Origin: Erwinia aphidicola
Lineage (GTDB): Bacteria > Pseudomonadota > Gammaproteobacteria > Enterobacterales > Enterobacteriaceae
Reading direction: 5' to 3'
Assembly (NCBI RefSeq): GCF_024169515.1
Contig: NZ_JAMKCQ010000001.1
Span: 3,534,001 to 3,598,000 of the forward strand
Length of the DNA stretch: 64,000 nt
Shown here: positions 18,952 to 29,721 of the stretch, in pieces
How positions within the stretch are numbered: the first letter of the stretch is position 1
How the letters are laid out: each line of letters begins with the position of its first letter
The notes under the pieces: generated by a model
Databases searched by the model: none
What the model saw: the letters and a program-made list of their open reading frames with translations, nothing else
What the model was told of the DNA's origin: nothing
Translations under genes and position numbers: made by a program

Positions 18952-21900
18952 TTACGGACGCGTTGCCGGTGCCGTCGCCTGATGAGTGGCAGCATGACCG
19001 CCTGCGGAGCCTTTACCTTCAAAGTTGAAGTCAGGGCGCACCCAGTCGCTTTGGCGAGCAGGTTCTGGCTGGTAAGCCGGAGCCGGCGCTTTAGTCATTG
19101 GCGCGGTAGCATGGTGCTTGAAGCTGCTCTGCGCTGGCGCAGCAACGGCGGCAACGGCCGGCTCGTCACGTGCCGGAACCGGTGCGTGCGGCTCGCTGAT
19201 GGCAGCTGGCTGCTCAGCGGCAGCTTCTGGTGCGTGCAGCACTTCGGCAACCTGCTGTTCAACTTCCGGGCTAACGTCAGCGACAGTTTCATGCGCCAGT
19301 TCGCTGGCCGCTTCAGTAACCTGAGGCTGTTCAGCGTGCTGGGCTTCTTCCACCATTTCTGCCACGGCATCAACCGCTTCGAAAGCTGGCGCAGGCTGCG
19401 CCGGGACCGCTTCGGCTGCCGTTTCCTGTGCAACAACTTCGTCAGCGCTGGAGATCACCGCCGGCTCTTCGTTCACCGCAGCATCGATAGCTGAAGTGTC
19501 CGCCGCTTCCACCGGAGCAATCTCCGGCTGCATTTCCGGCTGTGGTTCTGCGATATGCACAGGTTCAGCTTCTGATATCGGCGCCGCTGGCGTTTCCGCA
19601 ACCGGGGCTTCTGCCACGGCTGCCGGTGCAGTCACTTCCGCCGGAGCCGATACTTCAGCGGGGGCCTCAACCGCAGCAGGGGCCTCAACCGCAGCAGGGG
19701 CCTCAACCGCAGCAGGGGCTTCGATAGCCGCAACGGTTTCAACAGCGGCAACGGCGGCAGCGGTTTCCACGGCGGCAGGTTCTGCCACATCGGCGTGACC
19801 GTAAGCGGGAACCACAGACTGATGCTCAGCATGAGTTTCGTGATCGTTAGCCTGCGCAACCGGATAGGAGACCCACACTTTCCCGGATGCCATCTCTGGC
19901 GATGCAGCAGCGTTAGCCAGCGGCATTGGGGATTGTGTTGGGTAACGCTCATCACGGTAACGACGACGACGCTGACCGCTGACGCGCAGGTGGCGCGGCG
20001 AACGGCGTGAACGGCGCGGCATGTTGTTGCTTTCGCGATCTTCGCTGTCATCGGCTTCAGCTGCAGCTGGCTCATTCACCGCAGCTGCTGGTGCAGCGGC
20101 TTGCGGTTCGAATGAACGCGCGGCAGTCTGCTCGGCGGTTTCGATACGCACTTTCTGATTCAGCTGGCGCGGTTTACGGCGCGGCATCACCTGTACGTTC
20201 TCTTCCTGCGCATCCTGATTTTCATCTACCGCGGCGACGATCGGTTCAACAATTGCCTCTTCCTGCACAACCGGGCGTTTTTCTTCCTGGTTCTGAGCCG
20301 GGCGACGACGCTGACGTTCCTGACGCGGCTGCGGCTGTGAAGGCTCGCTGCGCTCGAATTCGTCCGGCACCATGCGCTCGCTGCGTGAGTCGTTCTGCTG
20401 CGAGTTGCGCTTGTTATTGTTGCGACGGTTGTTATCACGGCCTTCACGCGCTTCATTGTTACGCTCGCGCGGGGCACGATCGTTACGTTCAGTACGCTCG
20501 CCATTGCGATCCGCATTACGATCGTTACGCTCTGCGTTACGGTCGTTATTACGCTCACCACCGCGCTCGTTGCGCTCACCGCTACGTTCGTTGCGGTCAC
20601 CGTAACGCTCATTGCGCTCGCCGTTGCGGTCACCATTACGGTCGCGACGGTTATTCTGGCGGCGATTGTTGCGGCGTTCACCACGCGGTGCAGCGGCTTC
20701 TGGCGCTTTCTCTTCTACTACCGGCTGTACTGGCTGCGCTGGCTGTTTCTCTTCAGCGGCAAACATTTTCTTCAGCCCGCTGAAGAAGCGGCTCATCAGG
20801 CCCGGCTGAGCGGGGGCCGCAGGGGCTTTCGCTTCCGGTTTTGCAGGGGCGGCAGGGGCAACAGCTGCGGTAACTTCTTCTACCGGCGCCGGTGGTGCAT
20901 CTGGCATCACGAAGGCGGCCAGAGCGGGCTGTTCAGGGCGCTTACGCTCGGAATGCTCTTCTTCAGACGGCAGGGCCATTTCGGCTTCGTGCAGCTTCGG
21001 CAGATGGTAGCTCAGGGTCTGAGTCTCTTCGCCGTTACGCACGCGCAGCACGGAGTAGTGCGGAGTCTGCATCTGATCGTTTGGCACGATGATAGCTTTG
21101 ACGCCACCCTGACGCTTCTCGATGGCGCTGACCGCTTCGCGCTTCTCGTTCAGCAGGTATGACGCTACCTGGACTGGAACAATGGCGTGAACTTCTTTGG
21201 TGTTCTCTTTCAGCGCTTCTTCTTCAATCAGACGCAGGATAGAGAGCGCCAGCGATTCGTTATCACGGATGGTGCCGGTACCGCTACAGCGTGGGCACAC
21301 GTGATGGCTGGATTCACCCAGTGACGGGCTGAGACGCTGACGCGACATTTCCAGCAGGCCGAAGCGTGAAATATGGCTAATCTGAATACGCGCACGATCC
21401 TGGCGAACCGCTTCACGCAGGCGGTTTTCAACCGCACGCTGGTGACGTACCGGGGTCATATCGATAAAGTCGATAACGATCAGGCCGCCGAGGTCGCGCA
21501 GGCGCAGCTGGCGGGCGATTTCGTCAGCCGCTTCCAGGTTGGTGTTGAAGGCGGTCTCTTCGATGTCGCCGCCGCGGGTTGCGCGCGCGGAGTTGATATC
21601 GATAGCGGTCAGGGCTTCAGTGGTGTCGATAACAATCGAGCCGCCGGAAGGCAGACGCACTTCACGCTGGAAAGCGGACTCGATCTGCGACTCAATCTGA
21701 TAGTGGCTGAACAGCGGGATTTCACCGGTGTACAGTTTAATTTTGCTGCTGAAATCCGGGCGGCCCAGTGCGGCGATATGCTGGCGCGCCAGTTCGAGCA
21801 CTTTCGGGTTGTCGATCAGGATTTCGCCGATGTCCTGGCGCAGATAGTCACGGAAAGCACGCACAATCACGTTGCTCTCCTGGTGGATCAGGAACGGGGC

Positions 21901-22506
21901 AGGGCGACTGTCAGCGGCTTTCTTAATGGCGTCCCAGTGCTTCAGGCGGAAACTGAGATCCCACTGTAGCGCATCGGCCTGCTTGCCAACGCCCGCGGTG
22001 CGTACGATCAGGCCCATGCCGTCTGGCAACTCAAGTGCCGAAAGGGCTTCTTTCAGTTCGGTGCGGTCGTCACCCTCGATGCGGCGTGAAATTCCGCCTG
22101 CACGTGGGTTATTCGGCATCAGAACCAGATAGCTGCCTGCCAGGCTGATAAAGGTGGTCAGGGCAGCACCCTTGTTACCACGTTCTTCTTTATCAATCTG
22201 TACGATCACTTCCTGGCCTTCACGCAGTACGTCCTTAATATTCGGGCGGCCGTGTGCGTTGTAGTTAGCAGGGAAGTATTCGCGGGAGATTTCTTTCAGA
22301 GGTAGGAAACCGTGTCTTTCAGCGCCGTAGTCAACAAATGCGGCTTCCAGACTGGGTTCAATGCGGGTGATCTTGCCTTTATAGATGTTGGCTTTTTTCT
22401 GTTCGTGTCCAGGGCTTTCAATATCCAGATCGTACAGACGTTGTCCGTCCACGAGGGCAACACGCAACTCTTCCTGCTGAGTTGCGTTTATCAGCATTCT
22501 TTTCAT
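18952..22506 (-). CDS. rne: Ribonuclease E
   Basis: Essential endoribonuclease and scaffold of the RNA degradosome, attached to the inner membrane. The 1184-residue protein has the catalytic N-terminal half (about 1-530): S1 domain ([20 protein letters not shown]), 5' sensor, DNase-I-like domain with the catalytic aspartates in [11 protein letters not shown] and VIDFIDM, and the zinc-link [12 protein letters not shown]. The C-terminal half is disordered. It holds an Arg-rich RNA-binding region with repeated RNER/GDRNER units (about 620-700), the GKVWVSYP element, an EAPAAV repeat block and the PNPase-binding tail [13 protein letters not shown] to the C-terminus. It is about 120 residues longer than E. 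coli RNase E (1061), mostly because of the repeat-rich scaffold. Confidence 0.98.
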   Translation of the reverse strand: MKRMLINATQQEELRVALVDGQRLYDLDIESPGHEQKKANIYKGKITRIEPSLEAAFVDYGAERHGFLPLKEISREYFPANYNAHGRPNIKDVLREGQEVIVQIDKEERGNKGAALTTFISLAGSYLVLMPNNPRAGGISRRIEGDDRTELKEALSALELPDGMGLIVRTAGVGKQADALQWDLSFRLKHWDAIKKAADSRPAPFLIHQESNVIVRAFRDYLRQDIGEILIDNPKVLELARQHIAALGRPDFSSKIKLYTGEIPLFSHYQIESQIESAFQREVRLPSGGSIVIDTTEALTAIDINSARATRGGDIEETAFNTNLEAADEIARQLRLRDLGGLIVIDFIDMTPVRHQRAVENRLREAVRQDRARIQISHISRFGLLEMSRQRLSPSLGESSHHVCPRCSGTGTIRDNESLALSILRLIEEEALKENTKEVHAIVPVQVASYLLNEKREAVSAIEKRQGGVKAIIVPNDQMQTPHYSVLRVRNGEETQTLSYHLPKLHEAEMALPSEEEHSERKRPEQPALAAFVMPDAPPAPVEEVTAAVAPAAPAKPEAKAPAAPAQPGLMSRFFSGLKKMFAAEEKQPAQPVQPVVEEKAPEAAAPRGERRNNRRQNNRRDRNGDRNGERNERYGDRNERSGERNERGGERNNDRNAERNDRNADRNGERTERNDRAPRERNNEAREGRDNNRRNNNKRNSQQNDSRSERMVPDEFERSEPSQPQPRQERQRRRPAQNQEEKRPVVQEEAIVEPIVAAVDENQDAQEENVQVMPRRKPRQLNQKVRIETAEQTAARSFEPQAAAPAAAVNEPAAAEADDSEDRESNNMPRRSRRSPRHLRVSGQRRRRYRDERYPTQSPMPLANAAASPEMASGKVWVSYPVAQANDHETHAEHQSVVPAYGHADVAEPAAVETAAAVAAVETVAAIEAPAAVEAPAAVEAPAAVEAPAEVSAPAEVTAPAAVAEAPVAETPAAPISEAEPVHIAEPQPEMQPEIAPVEAADTSAIDAAVNEEPAVISSADEVVAQETAAEAVPAQPAPAFEAVDAVAEMVEEAQHAEQPQVTEAASELAHETVADVSPEVEQQVAEVLHAPEAAAEQPAAISEPHAPVPARDEPAVAAVAAPAQSSFKHHATAPMTKAPAPAYQPEPARQSDWVRPDFNFEGKGSAGGHAATHQATAPATRP
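19663..19716 (-). repeat. 18-bp tandem repeat inside rne (EAPAAV units)
   Basis: Three perfect direct copies of an 18-bp unit (GGCCTCAACCGCAGCAGG on the plus strand) lie at 19663-19680, 19681-19698 and 19699-19716, with partial copies on both sides. They encode EAPAAV repeats in the disordered RNase E tail. Perfect identity at DNA level suggests recent slippage expansion. Confidence 0.92.
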
Positions 22507-22800
22507 CGTAACTTACTCATTATTCTTACATTAGTGACAAAGCTGCGGGCAAAGTAACGCTGGACGTGAAAGACCGATGACCCCGTGTCTCATCGCAAAG
22601 CCGTCAACCTCACGGATGTCGGCTGCTCTTGGGGCGCAAATACTCGGTAGCCTGTTTTACATATGGAAAAACAGCGCTTTGATAGGGAGAACCGCCAGTA
22701 TAATACCAGGTGAACCAATCCCGTTTTCGTCCAGGCTGCAACCCGCAGCCCGCTAAATGCCTGATTGCACAATACGTCTTACGCCATTGCTGCGTGTATG
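22507..22800 (-). ncRNA. RNase E leader, autoregulatory 5' UTR (rne5-type)
   Basis: The stretch before rne on the minus strand is non-coding and rich in stem-loops, in the place of the E. coli rne 5' UTR through which RNase E controls its own mRNA. Visible stems include CTGTTTT/AAAACAG (22674-22652), GCCGACATCC.../GACGGC near 22620-22600, GATGA/TCATC near 22593-22575 and GGCTGC/GCAGCC near 22755-22735. Assignment to the rne5 family rests on position, length and remembered similarity. A covariance-model search would settle it. Confidence 0.65.
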
Positions 22801-23121
22801 GGCTATCCGGCAAAATTTCGTATTACACCCTTATCTTTCAACTGCCATATAAAGGAAGGCTGAAAGCTATCGGGTAAACGCTTTTTTCTCGCATTCACAA
22901 GTCTTAGCGTCAAAACGGAAACATTATTCCATTGCTAAGCGGGTGATCGCAAGATGACTTTCTCCGCGTTGAGAAGTTTCTCTCAGCTTTTAGAGCGAAT
23001 TGCAGTGCTTTTCAGCAGATCGTCTAAAAACCGATCATAACCTTCTGCGAAACCGTCCAACTCAGTTAAGCACAGAAAAAGAGGTGGCGCTATCACAGCG
23101 CACTATTTAGAATCGCCAACC
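22801..23121. other. Gene-free gap between the rne leader and rluC
   Basis: This AT-richer stretch must hold the promoters for rne (leftward) and rluC (rightward). I see no ORF with recognisable product and no clear promoter pair that I would assign with confidence. Confidence 0.5.
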
Positions 23122-24084
23122 ATGAAAACCAATACTCCAGCCGTACATTTTATTGCTATTTCTGCCGATGAGGCAGGACAGCGCATCGATAACTTTTTGC
23201 GCACCCAACTAAAAGGGGTGCCGAAGAGCATGATTTATCGCATTTTGCGTAAGGGCGAAGTGCGGGTGAACAAAAAACGCATCAAGCCTGAATACAAGCT
23301 TGAGGCCGGGGATGAGGTGCGTATTCCGCCGGTGCGCGTGGCTGAACGTGAAGAAGAGAACGTGTCGCCGAAGCTGACCAAGGTGGCTGCGCTGGAAGGC
23401 GCGATTGTTTATGAAGATGACCATATTCTGGTGATGAACAAGCCTTCCGGTACCGCGGTTCACGGCGGCAGCGGTCTGAGCTTTGGCGTGATTGAAGGCC
23501 TGCGCGCGCTGCGCCCGCAGGCCCGCTTCCTTGAATTGGTGCACCGCCTGGACCGCGATACGTCCGGCATTCTGCTGGTGGCGAAGAAGCGCTCGGCGCT
23601 GCGCTCGCTGCACGAGCAGCTGCGGGAAAAGGGCATGCAGAAAGATTATCTGGCGCTGGTACGCGGGCAGTGGCCTTCGCACGTGAAGGCGGTGCGTGCG
23701 CCATTGATGAAAAATATTCTGCAAAGCGGCGAGCGCATCGTCAAAGTGAACAGCGAAGGTAAGCCGTCCGAGACGCTGTTTAAAGTGGAAGAGCGCTACG
23801 CAATAGCCACGCTGGTGAAAGCCAGCCCGGTTACCGGGCGTACTCATCAGATCCGTGTGCATACGCTCCATGCCGGGCATCCGATTGCGTTTGACGATCG
23901 CTATGGTGAGGCCGAGTTTGACATGCAGCTGAGCGGCACCGGGCTTAAACGCCTGTTTCTGCATGCTGCAGCGCTGCGCTTCACCCATCCAGCAAGCGGC
24001 GAAGTGATGCGCGTGGAAGCACCACTGGACGACCAGCTCAAGCGCTGCCTGGATATCCTGCGGAAGCAGTACCCGGCAACGTAA
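23122..24084 (+). CDS. rluC: 23S rRNA pseudouridine synthase RluC
   Basis: Converts U955, U2504 and U2580 of 23S rRNA to pseudouridine in E. coli. The 320-residue protein has an N-terminal S4 RNA-binding domain (about 20-85; QRIDNFLRTQL, MIYRILRKGEVRVN) and the RluA-family catalytic domain with the signature LVHRLDRDTSGILLVAKK, whose first Asp is catalytic, and VTGRTHQIRVH. Divergent from rne as in E. coli. Convergent with maf, with a perfect palindrome between the two stops. Confidence 0.97.
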   Translation: MKTNTPAVHFIAISADEAGQRIDNFLRTQLKGVPKSMIYRILRKGEVRVNKKRIKPEYKLEAGDEVRIPPVRVAEREEENVSPKLTKVAALEGAIVYEDDHILVMNKPSGTAVHGGSGLSFGVIEGLRALRPQARFLELVHRLDRDTSGILLVAKKRSALRSLHEQLREKGMQKDYLALVRGQWPSHVKAVRAPLMKNILQSGERIVKVNSEGKPSETLFKVEERYAIATLVKASPVTGRTHQIRVHTLHAGHPIAFDDRYGEAEFDMQLSGTGLKRLFLHAAALRFTHPASGEVMRVEAPLDDQLKRCLDILRKQYPAT

Positions 24085-24098
24085 CCTGTTATTTAACG

Positions 24099-24118
24099 GG
24101 GTCAGGCATGCCTGACCC
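24099..24118. terminator. Palindromic hairpin between convergent rluC and maf
   Basis: GGGTCAGGCATGCCTGACCC is a perfect 20-bp palindrome just after rluC. It lacks a T-run on either side, so it may be a weak bidirectional terminator or a protein-binding site. Confidence 0.45.
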
Positions 24119-24135
24119 GCATCACCGTCGCGCTA

Positions 24136-24717
24136 TCATCCTAGCGGATCCACCCCTGCCTTTCTTAACATCTCACACAGCGCTATCAGCGGCAGCCCGA
24201 CCAGCGTATTGGGGTCGCGCCCCGATAAACGGTCAAATAGCGTGATGCCCAGCCCCTCACTTTTAAAACTGCCTGCGCAGTTTAGCGGCTGTTCTTTGCC
24301 AACATATGCCGCAATTTCACTGTCGCTTAATTCACGGAAATCAACGCTGAATGGCTCACAGATAAGTTGCGTTGTTCCTTCGCGGCTGTCGTGCAGTGCC
24401 AGGCCGGTGTAAAACACCACGCTGTGCCCGCTGGCGGCACGCAGCTGGGCGCGGGCATTCTCCTCGGTATGCGGTTTGCCGCAAATTTTGCCCGCGACCA
24501 CGCAGACCTGATCTGAGCCGATAATCAGGTGATCGGGGTATGCAGCCGCCAGTGCCAGAGCTTTCGCTGCCGCAAGGCGGGCCACCAAATCTGTCGCGGA
24601 TTCCCCGGCGAGCGGGGTTTCATCAACCTGCGGTGCCGCAGTGATAAACGGCAGCTGAAGCTTGGTGAGCAGCGCCTTTCGGTAGGTGGACGTAGAGGCT
24701 AAAACCAGTTGGCGCAT
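24136..24717 (-). CDS. yceF: 7-methyl-GTP pyrophosphatase YceF (Maf family)
   Basis: House-cleaning nucleotide pyrophosphatase; the E. coli YceF subfamily prefers m7GTP. The 193-residue protein starts [17 protein letters not shown], has the Maf motifs [15 protein letters not shown] and FYTGLAL, and contains [15 protein letters not shown] with the catalytic residues. The frame extends 13 codons further upstream to 24756, but the family start is ATG 24717. It is divergent from yceD, with about 140 bases between. Confidence 0.95.
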   Translation of the reverse strand: MRQLVLASTSTYRKALLTKLQLPFITAAPQVDETPLAGESATDLVARLAAAKALALAAAYPDHLIIGSDQVCVVAGKICGKPHTEENARAQLRAASGHSVVFYTGLALHDSREGTTQLICEPFSVDFRELSDSEIAAYVGKEQPLNCAGSFKSEGLGITLFDRLSGRDPNTLVGLPLIALCEMLRKAGVDPLG

Positions 24718-24859
24718 AATTTTTTCCAGAATATATAGCGAATCGGTGGCAGGCATTTTAAACTATGCGCCGCACAGGATGCGAATCATGGCTGAAAGAT
24801 GCCGTTTTACGGCCTTTTTCTTTGACTCTATGTCGTTACAAAGTTAATATGCGCGCCCT

Positions 24860-25381
24860 ATGCAAAAGGTAAAATTACCCCTGACTCTCGATGCGGTCCG
24901 AACCGCTCAAAAACGCCTGGACTACCAGGGTGTTTACACCCCTGAACAGGTTGAGCGTATCGCCGACTCGGTGGTTAGCGTGGACAGTGATGTTGAATGT
25001 GTGATGTCGTTTGCGATTGACGAACAGCGCCTGGCGGTACTGAAAGGTACGGCTGAAGTTTCTGTGACGCTGTGCTGCCAACGCTGCAATCAGACATTCC
25101 CGCATCATGTCCACGTATCGTACTGTTTCAGCCCGGTCGTCACTGACGAACAGGCCGAAGCATTGCCGGAAGCGTACGAGCCGATCAACGTCAACGAGTT
25201 TGGCGAAACCGATCTGCTGGCATTGGTTGAGGATGAAATCATTCTCGCCCTGCCTGTCGTTCCGGTGCATGATTCTGAACACTGTGAAGTGTCCGAGGCG
25301 GACATGGTCTTTGGCAAGTTGCCTGCAGAGGCAGAAAAACCAAACCCATTTGCCGTATTAGCCAGTTTAAAGCGTAAGTAA
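24860..25381 (+). CDS. yceD: YceD, 23S rRNA accumulation protein (DUF177)
   Basis: Conserved 173-residue protein linked in homologues to 23S rRNA processing or accumulation. Conserved features are the opening [20 protein letters not shown], two Cys-x-x-Cys-like positions in [10 protein letters not shown], and the acidic [26 protein letters not shown]. It precedes rpmF by 14 bases, the usual yceD-rpmF pair, and starts the rpmF-fab cluster. Confidence 0.95.
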   Translation: MQKVKLPLTLDAVRTAQKRLDYQGVYTPEQVERIADSVVSVDSDVECVMSFAIDEQRLAVLKGTAEVSVTLCCQRCNQTFPHHVHVSYCFSPVVTDEQAEALPEAYEPINVNEFGETDLLALVEDEIILALPVVPVHDSEHCEVSEADMVFGKLPAEAEKPNPFAVLASLKRK

Positions 25382-25395
25382 TAGGAGTAAGGTCC

Positions 25396-25566
25396 ATGGC
25401 CGTACAACAGAATAAACCAACCCGTTCCAAGCGTGGCATGCGTCGTTCACACGATGCCCTGACCACTGCAGCTCTTTCCGTAGACAAAGTTTCTGGCGAA
25501 ACTCATCTGCGTCACCACATCACTGCGGATGGTTACTACCGCGGTCGCAAGGTCATCGTTAAGTAA
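25396..25566 (+). CDS. rpmF: 50S ribosomal protein L32
   Basis: Ribosomal protein of 56 residues, starting [21 protein letters not shown] and ending [12 protein letters not shown]. It is rich in Lys/Arg and His, as expected. AGGAG and AAGG precede the ATG. E. coli L32 is 57 residues; a single deletion near residue 25 (TTAALSVDK) explains the difference. It is co-transcribed with yceD and plsX. Confidence 0.98.
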   Translation: MAVQQNKPTRSKRGMRRSHDALTTAALSVDKVSGETHLRHHITADGYYRGRKVIVK

Positions 25567-25588
25567 TTCCGCGGCTAGCGGAGCTATT

Positions 25589-26623
25589 TTGACACGATTG
25601 ACCCTGGCGATAGATGCCATGGGCGGGGACTTCGGTCCCTGCGTGACAGTGCCTGCATCACTGCAGGCACTGGCATCTAACCCACATCTGCATCTTCTAT
25701 TAGTCGGCGATCCCGACAAAATCACGTCATTACTTACCACAGCTGATTCTGCCCTCAGGGCGCGTCTGCAGATTATTGCTGCCGAATCGGTTATTGCCAG
25801 TGATGACAGCCCTTCAAAGGCGATTCGCGCCAGCCGCGGGTCATCCATGCGAATGGCGCTGGAGCAGGTGAAAGAAGGGCAGGCTCAGGCCTGCATCAGC
25901 GCGGGCAATACCGGGGCGCTGATGGGGCTGGCCAAACTATTATTAAAACCGCTGGACGGCATTGACCGCCCGGCGTTAGTGACCGTGTTACCGCATCAGC
26001 AGCACGGCAAGACCGTGGTTCTGGATTTAGGCGCTAACGTCGATTCTGACAGTGCTATGCTGGTGCAGTTTGCTGTTATGGGTGCGGTAATGGCGGAAGA
26101 AGTGTTAGCCATTACGCGCCCAAGAGTGGCACTACTTAATATTGGTCAGGAAGAGACCAAAGGGTTGATTTCGATTCGCGATGCGTCAGCCAGGCTGCGT
26201 GAAACGCCAGAAATTAACTATATTGGATACCTCGAAGGCAACGATCTTCTTACCGGTAAGACAGACGTGCTTGTCTGCGACGGTTTCGTGGGCAATGTCA
26301 CGCTGAAAACGATGGAAGGCGTGGTAAGAATGTTCCTTTCGCTGTTGAAATCACAGGGCGAAGGTAAAAAGACGGTCTGGTGGTTGCGAGTGCTGGGGCG
26401 CGTTCTACAAAAGCGCCTGGCGAAGAAATTCGGCCATCTCAACCCCGACCAGTACAATGGCGCCTGTCTGTTAGGATTACGCGGCACCGTGATTAAGAGT
26501 CACGGTGCCGCGAATGAACGCGCATTTGCGGTGGCTATCCAACAGGCAGAGCAGGCGGTGCGGCGGCAAGTACCCGAGCGGATTGCTGCCCGCCTTCAAG
26601 CTGTATTACCTAAGAGTGACTGA
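25589..26623 (+). CDS. plsX: Phosphate acyltransferase PlsX
   Basis: Makes acyl-phosphate from acyl-ACP for phospholipid synthesis; a peripheral membrane enzyme. The 344-residue product begins with [14 protein letters not shown], the PlsX signature, and has [10 protein letters not shown] and [22 protein letters not shown]. The family start is a TTG at 25589 (as MTRLTLAID), preceded by AGCGGAG; reading further upstream would overlap rpmF. fabH follows after 6 bases. Confidence 0.96.
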   Translation: MTRLTLAIDAMGGDFGPCVTVPASLQALASNPHLHLLLVGDPDKITSLLTTADSALRARLQIIAAESVIASDDSPSKAIRASRGSSMRMALEQVKEGQAQACISAGNTGALMGLAKLLLKPLDGIDRPALVTVLPHQQHGKTVVLDLGANVDSDSAMLVQFAVMGAVMAEEVLAITRPRVALLNIGQEETKGLISIRDASARLRETPEINYIGYLEGNDLLTGKTDVLVCDGFVGNVTLKTMEGVVRMFLSLLKSQGEGKKTVWWLRVLGRVLQKRLAKKFGHLNPDQYNGACLLGLRGTVIKSHGAANERAFAVAIQQAEQAVRRQVPERIAARLQAVLPKSD

Positions 26624-26629
26624 GCGTAC

Positions 26630-27583
26630 ATGCATACGAAAATTATCGGTACGGGCAGCTATTTGCCCGAACAGGTGCGGACTAACGCCGATCTGGAAAA
26701 AATGGTGGATACGTCAGACGAGTGGATTGTCACTCGTACCGGTATCCGTGAACGTCGTATCGCCAGCCCGGATGAAACCGTGGCAACCATGGGTTTCCAC
26801 GCCGCAGAACGTGCGCTGTCCATGGCCGGAATTGATAAGAACGACATTGGCCTGATCGTGGTTGCGACCACCTCCTCAAGTCACGCATTCCCAAGTTCCG
26901 CCTGCATGATCCAGCAAATGCTGGAGATTGATGATGCGGCATCTTTCGATCTGGCTGCCGCCTGCGCGGGTTTCACCTATGCGCTTAGCGTGGCCGACCA
27001 GTACATCAAAAACGGCGCAGTAAAACATGCCCTGGTGATCGGCGCTGACGTGCTGGCGCGCATGCTTGACCCTGAGGATCGCAGCACGATCATTCTGTTT
27101 GGTGATGGCGCAGGCGCAGTGGTACTGGGTGCCAGCGAAGAGCCGGGTATTATCTCGACTCACCTGCATGCCGATGGCCGCTATGGCCAGCTGCTGACCC
27201 TGTCAAATCAGGATCGTGAGCATCAGGATCAACCGTCCTATGTGACCATGGCGGGTAACGAAGTCTTTAAAGTCGCCGTGACTGAGCTGGCACATATCGT
27301 TGACGAAACCCTTCAGGCCAATAATCTTGACCGCAGCGCCATCGACTGGCTGGTGCCGCATCAGGCTAACCTGCGTATCATCAGCGCCACCGCCCGCAAG
27401 CTGGGTATGGATATGGATAAAGTGGTGGTGACGCTCGATCGTCATGGCAACACCTCGGCGGCCTCGGTGCCGACGGCGCTGGATGAAGCGGTGCGCGATG
27501 GTCGTATTCAACGCGGCCAGTTAATCCTGCTGGAAGCCTTTGGCGGCGGGTTCACCTGGGGTTCGGCGCTGGTGCGCTTCTGA
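26630..27583 (+). CDS. fabH: 3-oxoacyl-ACP synthase III FabH
   Basis: Condenses acetyl-CoA with malonyl-ACP to start fatty acid synthesis. The 317-residue protein matches the E. coli length exactly and has the Cys-His-Asn triad: Cys112 in [11 protein letters not shown], His244 in VPHQANLRI and Asn274 in [11 protein letters not shown]-terminus [13 protein letters not shown]. It is part of the plsX-fabH-fabD-fabG run. Confidence 0.98.
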   Translation: MHTKIIGTGSYLPEQVRTNADLEKMVDTSDEWIVTRTGIRERRIASPDETVATMGFHAAERALSMAGIDKNDIGLIVVATTSSSHAFPSSACMIQQMLEIDDAASFDLAAACAGFTYALSVADQYIKNGAVKHALVIGADVLARMLDPEDRSTIILFGDGAGAVVLGASEEPGIISTHLHADGRYGQLLTLSNQDREHQDQPSYVTMAGNEVFKVAVTELAHIVDETLQANNLDRSAIDWLVPHQANLRIISATARKLGMDMDKVVVTLDRHGNTSAASVPTALDEAVRDGRIQRGQLILLEAFGGGFTWGSALVRF

Positions 27584-27644
27584 TTATCTTTTTTGATTAA
27601 TAAGAATTTTATTAATAAGTCATCGCGACTAACAGGAAATCACA

Positions 27645-28574
27645 ATGACGCAATTTGCAATGGTTTTCCCTGGACAGGGATCTCAGGCGCTGGGCATGCT
27701 GGCCGATTTGGCGAGCGAAAACAAGCTTGTGGAAGAAACCTTTAGTGAAGCCTCTGCTGTGCTCGGTTATGACCTCTGGCAGCTGGTTCAACAAGGACCT
27801 GCTGAAGAGTTGAACAAAACCTGGCAAACTCAGCCCGCTTTACTGGCCGCATCTGTTGCCATTTTCCGCGTTTGGCAGGAAAAAGGCGGAAAAGCGCCGT
27901 CAATGCTTGCAGGCCACAGCCTGGGTGAGTACAGTGCGCTGGTTTGTGCAGGTGTCATTGCTTTTGCCGATGCGATCAAGCTGGTTGAGCTGCGTGGCAG
28001 ACTGATGCAGGAAGCCGTTCCTGAAGGAACGGGCGCGATGCAGGCCATTATTGGTCTGGACGATGCGTCTATCGCCAAAGCCTGTGAAGACGCTGCGCAG
28101 GGGCAGGTTGTTTCTCCGGTAAACTTTAACTCCCCTGGCCAGGTCGTGATTGCCGGCAACAAAGAAGCCGTTGAGCGTGCGGGTGCTGCCTGTAAGGCCG
28201 CCGGCGCTAAACGCGCGTTGCCACTGCCAGTGAGCGTTCCGTCGCACTGCGCGCTGATGAAGCCCGCTGCGGATAAGCTGGCGGTAGCGCTGGAGCAACT
28301 TACCTTCAACGCCCCCGCCTTCCCGGTGGTGAATAACGTTGATGTGAAGTGCGAAACATCAGGCGAAGCGATTCGCAGTGCGCTGGTTCGCCAGCTGTAC
28401 AGTCCGGTACGCTGGACAGAATGTGTAGAATTTATGGCTCAGCAGGGCGTCACTTCGCTGCTGGAAGTGGGCCCGGGTAAGGTTTTGACCGGGCTGACTA
28501 AACGTATTGTTGACACTCTGACGGCGGCGGCGGTAAACGACCAGGCCAGCCTGTCAGCGGCGCTTGAACAATAA
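27645..28574 (+). CDS. fabD: Malonyl-CoA:ACP transacylase FabD
   Basis: Transfers malonyl from CoA to acyl carrier protein. The 309-residue protein has the N-terminal FPGQGSQ, the nucleophile Ser92 in AGHSLGEYSAL and His201 in SVPSHCALM. Length equals E. coli. It lies 61 bases after fabH, with an AT-rich gap, and 12 bases before fabG. Confidence 0.98.
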   Translation: MTQFAMVFPGQGSQALGMLADLASENKLVEETFSEASAVLGYDLWQLVQQGPAEELNKTWQTQPALLAASVAIFRVWQEKGGKAPSMLAGHSLGEYSALVCAGVIAFADAIKLVELRGRLMQEAVPEGTGAMQAIIGLDDASIAKACEDAAQGQVVSPVNFNSPGQVVIAGNKEAVERAGAACKAAGAKRALPLPVSVPSHCALMKPAADKLAVALEQLTFNAPAFPVVNNVDVKCETSGEAIRSALVRQLYSPVRWTECVEFMAQQGVTSLLEVGPGKVLTGLTKRIVDTLTAAAVNDQASLSAALEQ

Positions 28575-28586
28575 ACGAGGATGAAC

Positions 28587-29321
28587 ATGAACTTCGAAGG
28601 TAAAATCGCGCTGGTCACCGGTGCAAGCCGTGGAATTGGCCGTGCTATTGCAGAAACTCTGGTAGCTCGCGGTGCCAAAGTTGTGGGTACTGCAACCAGC
28701 CAAAGCGGTGCCGATGCTATCAGCGCCTATCTGGGTGATAACGGTAAAGGCCTGCTCCTGAACGTTACCGACTCAGCCTCGATTGAGAGCGTGTTGGAAA
28801 ATATTCGTGCCGAATTTGGCGAAGTTGACATTTTAGTCAATAATGCAGGCATCACGCGTGATAATCTTCTGATGCGCATGAAGGACGATGAGTGGCAGGA
28901 TATTCTGGACACCAATCTGACTTCCGTATTCCGCCTGTCGAAAGCGGTAATGCGTGCCATGATGAAAAAACGCGCGGGCCGAATTATTACCATTGGCTCC
29001 GTAGTTGGAACAATGGGTAATGCGGGCCAGGCAAACTACGCGGCAGCAAAAGCGGGTTTGATTGGCTTTAGCAAGTCACTGGCGCGTGAAATCGCGTCAC
29101 GTGGCATTACCGTTAACGTCGTGGCACCCGGTTTCATTGAAACCGACATGACGCGTGCGCTGAGCGAAGATCAGCGTGCGGGCATTCTGGCGGAAGTGCC
29201 TGCAGGTCGCCTCGGCGGCGCGCAGGAAATCGCCAATGCCGTTGCATTTTTAGCCTCTGACGAGGCTGCGTACATCACTGGTGAAACGCTGCACGTCAAC
29301 GGCGGAATGTATATGGTCTGA
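28587..29321 (+). CDS. fabG: 3-oxoacyl-ACP reductase FabG
   Basis: NADPH-dependent reductase of the fatty acid elongation cycle. The 244-residue short-chain dehydrogenase has the cofactor loop TGASRGIG, NNAG, and the Ser-Tyr-Lys catalytic set in GSVVGTMG...NYAAAKAG (Ser138, Tyr151, Lys155). Of two nearby ATGs (28581, 28587) I chose the second, which gives the family N-terminus MNFEGKIALVTG and places CGAGG 6 bases upstream. Confidence 0.98.
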   Translation: MNFEGKIALVTGASRGIGRAIAETLVARGAKVVGTATSQSGADAISAYLGDNGKGLLLNVTDSASIESVLENIRAEFGEVDILVNNAGITRDNLLMRMKDDEWQDILDTNLTSVFRLSKAVMRAMMKKRAGRIITIGSVVGTMGNAGQANYAAAKAGLIGFSKSLAREIASRGITVNVVAPGFIETDMTRALSEDQRAGILAEVPAGRLGGAQEIANAVAFLASDEAAYITGETLHVNGGMYMV

Positions 29322-29400
29322 TCATCACGAAAGTATTTGCGTTATTTGGGGTAAAAGCCGCAAAATAGCGTAAATCGTGGTCATACCAGCCGGGATTTAG

Positions 29401-29428
29401 TTGCATCTTTTTCAACATTTTATACACT
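29401..29428 (+). promoter_or_regulatory. Promoter of acpP
   Basis: TTGCAT (29401-29406), a 16-base spacer and TACACT (29423-29428) lie about 45 bases before acpP. The transcript leader would contain a TCGC-GAAA-GCGA tetraloop hairpin. The arrangement is what I remember for E. coli acpP, which is expressed at very high level. Confidence 0.7.
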
Positions 29429-29473
29429 ACGAAAACCATCGCGAAAGCGAGTTTTGATAGGAAATTTAATAGT

Positions 29474-29710
29474 ATGAGCACTATCGAAGAACGCGTTAAG
29501 AAAATCATTGGCGAGCAGCTGGGCGTTAAACAGGAAGAAGTTGTTAATACTGCCTCTTTTGTAGATGATCTGGGTGCTGATTCTCTTGATACCGTTGAGC
29601 TGGTAATGGCTCTGGAAGAAGAGTTCGATACCGAGATTCCGGACGAAGAAGCTGAGAAAATCACTACCGTTCAGGCTGCCATTGATTATATCAATTCAGC
29701 TCAGGCATAA
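29474..29710 (+). CDS. acpP: Acyl carrier protein
   Basis: Carries growing acyl chains on a 4'-phosphopantetheine arm. The 78-residue acidic protein is nearly identical to E. coli ACP, with the attachment Ser37 in [17 protein letters not shown]. It has its own promoter at 29401-29428 and a hairpin terminator after it, so it can be expressed apart from the fab operon. Confidence 0.99.
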   Translation: MSTIEERVKKIIGEQLGVKQEEVVNTASFVDDLGADSLDTVELVMALEEEFDTEIPDEEAEKITTVQAAIDYINSAQA

Positions 29711-29721
29711 GTGAACATCTC

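Noticed and set aside
18671..18982. Frames between flgL and rne
   Set aside because: They span two strong terminators and resemble no known protein.
19655..19725. Direct repeats as a possible CRISPR array
   Set aside because: The 18-bp units follow each other without spacers and encode EAPAAV in frame within rne.
20007..20783. 258-residue frame opposite the RNase E tail
   Set aside because: Its composition (Arg, Cys, His, Tyr repeats) is the antisense image of the RNase E Arg-rich repeats.
25529..25588. Upstream extension of plsX starting inside rpmF
   Set aside because: It overlaps the L32 gene in another frame; the family start is the TTG at 25589.
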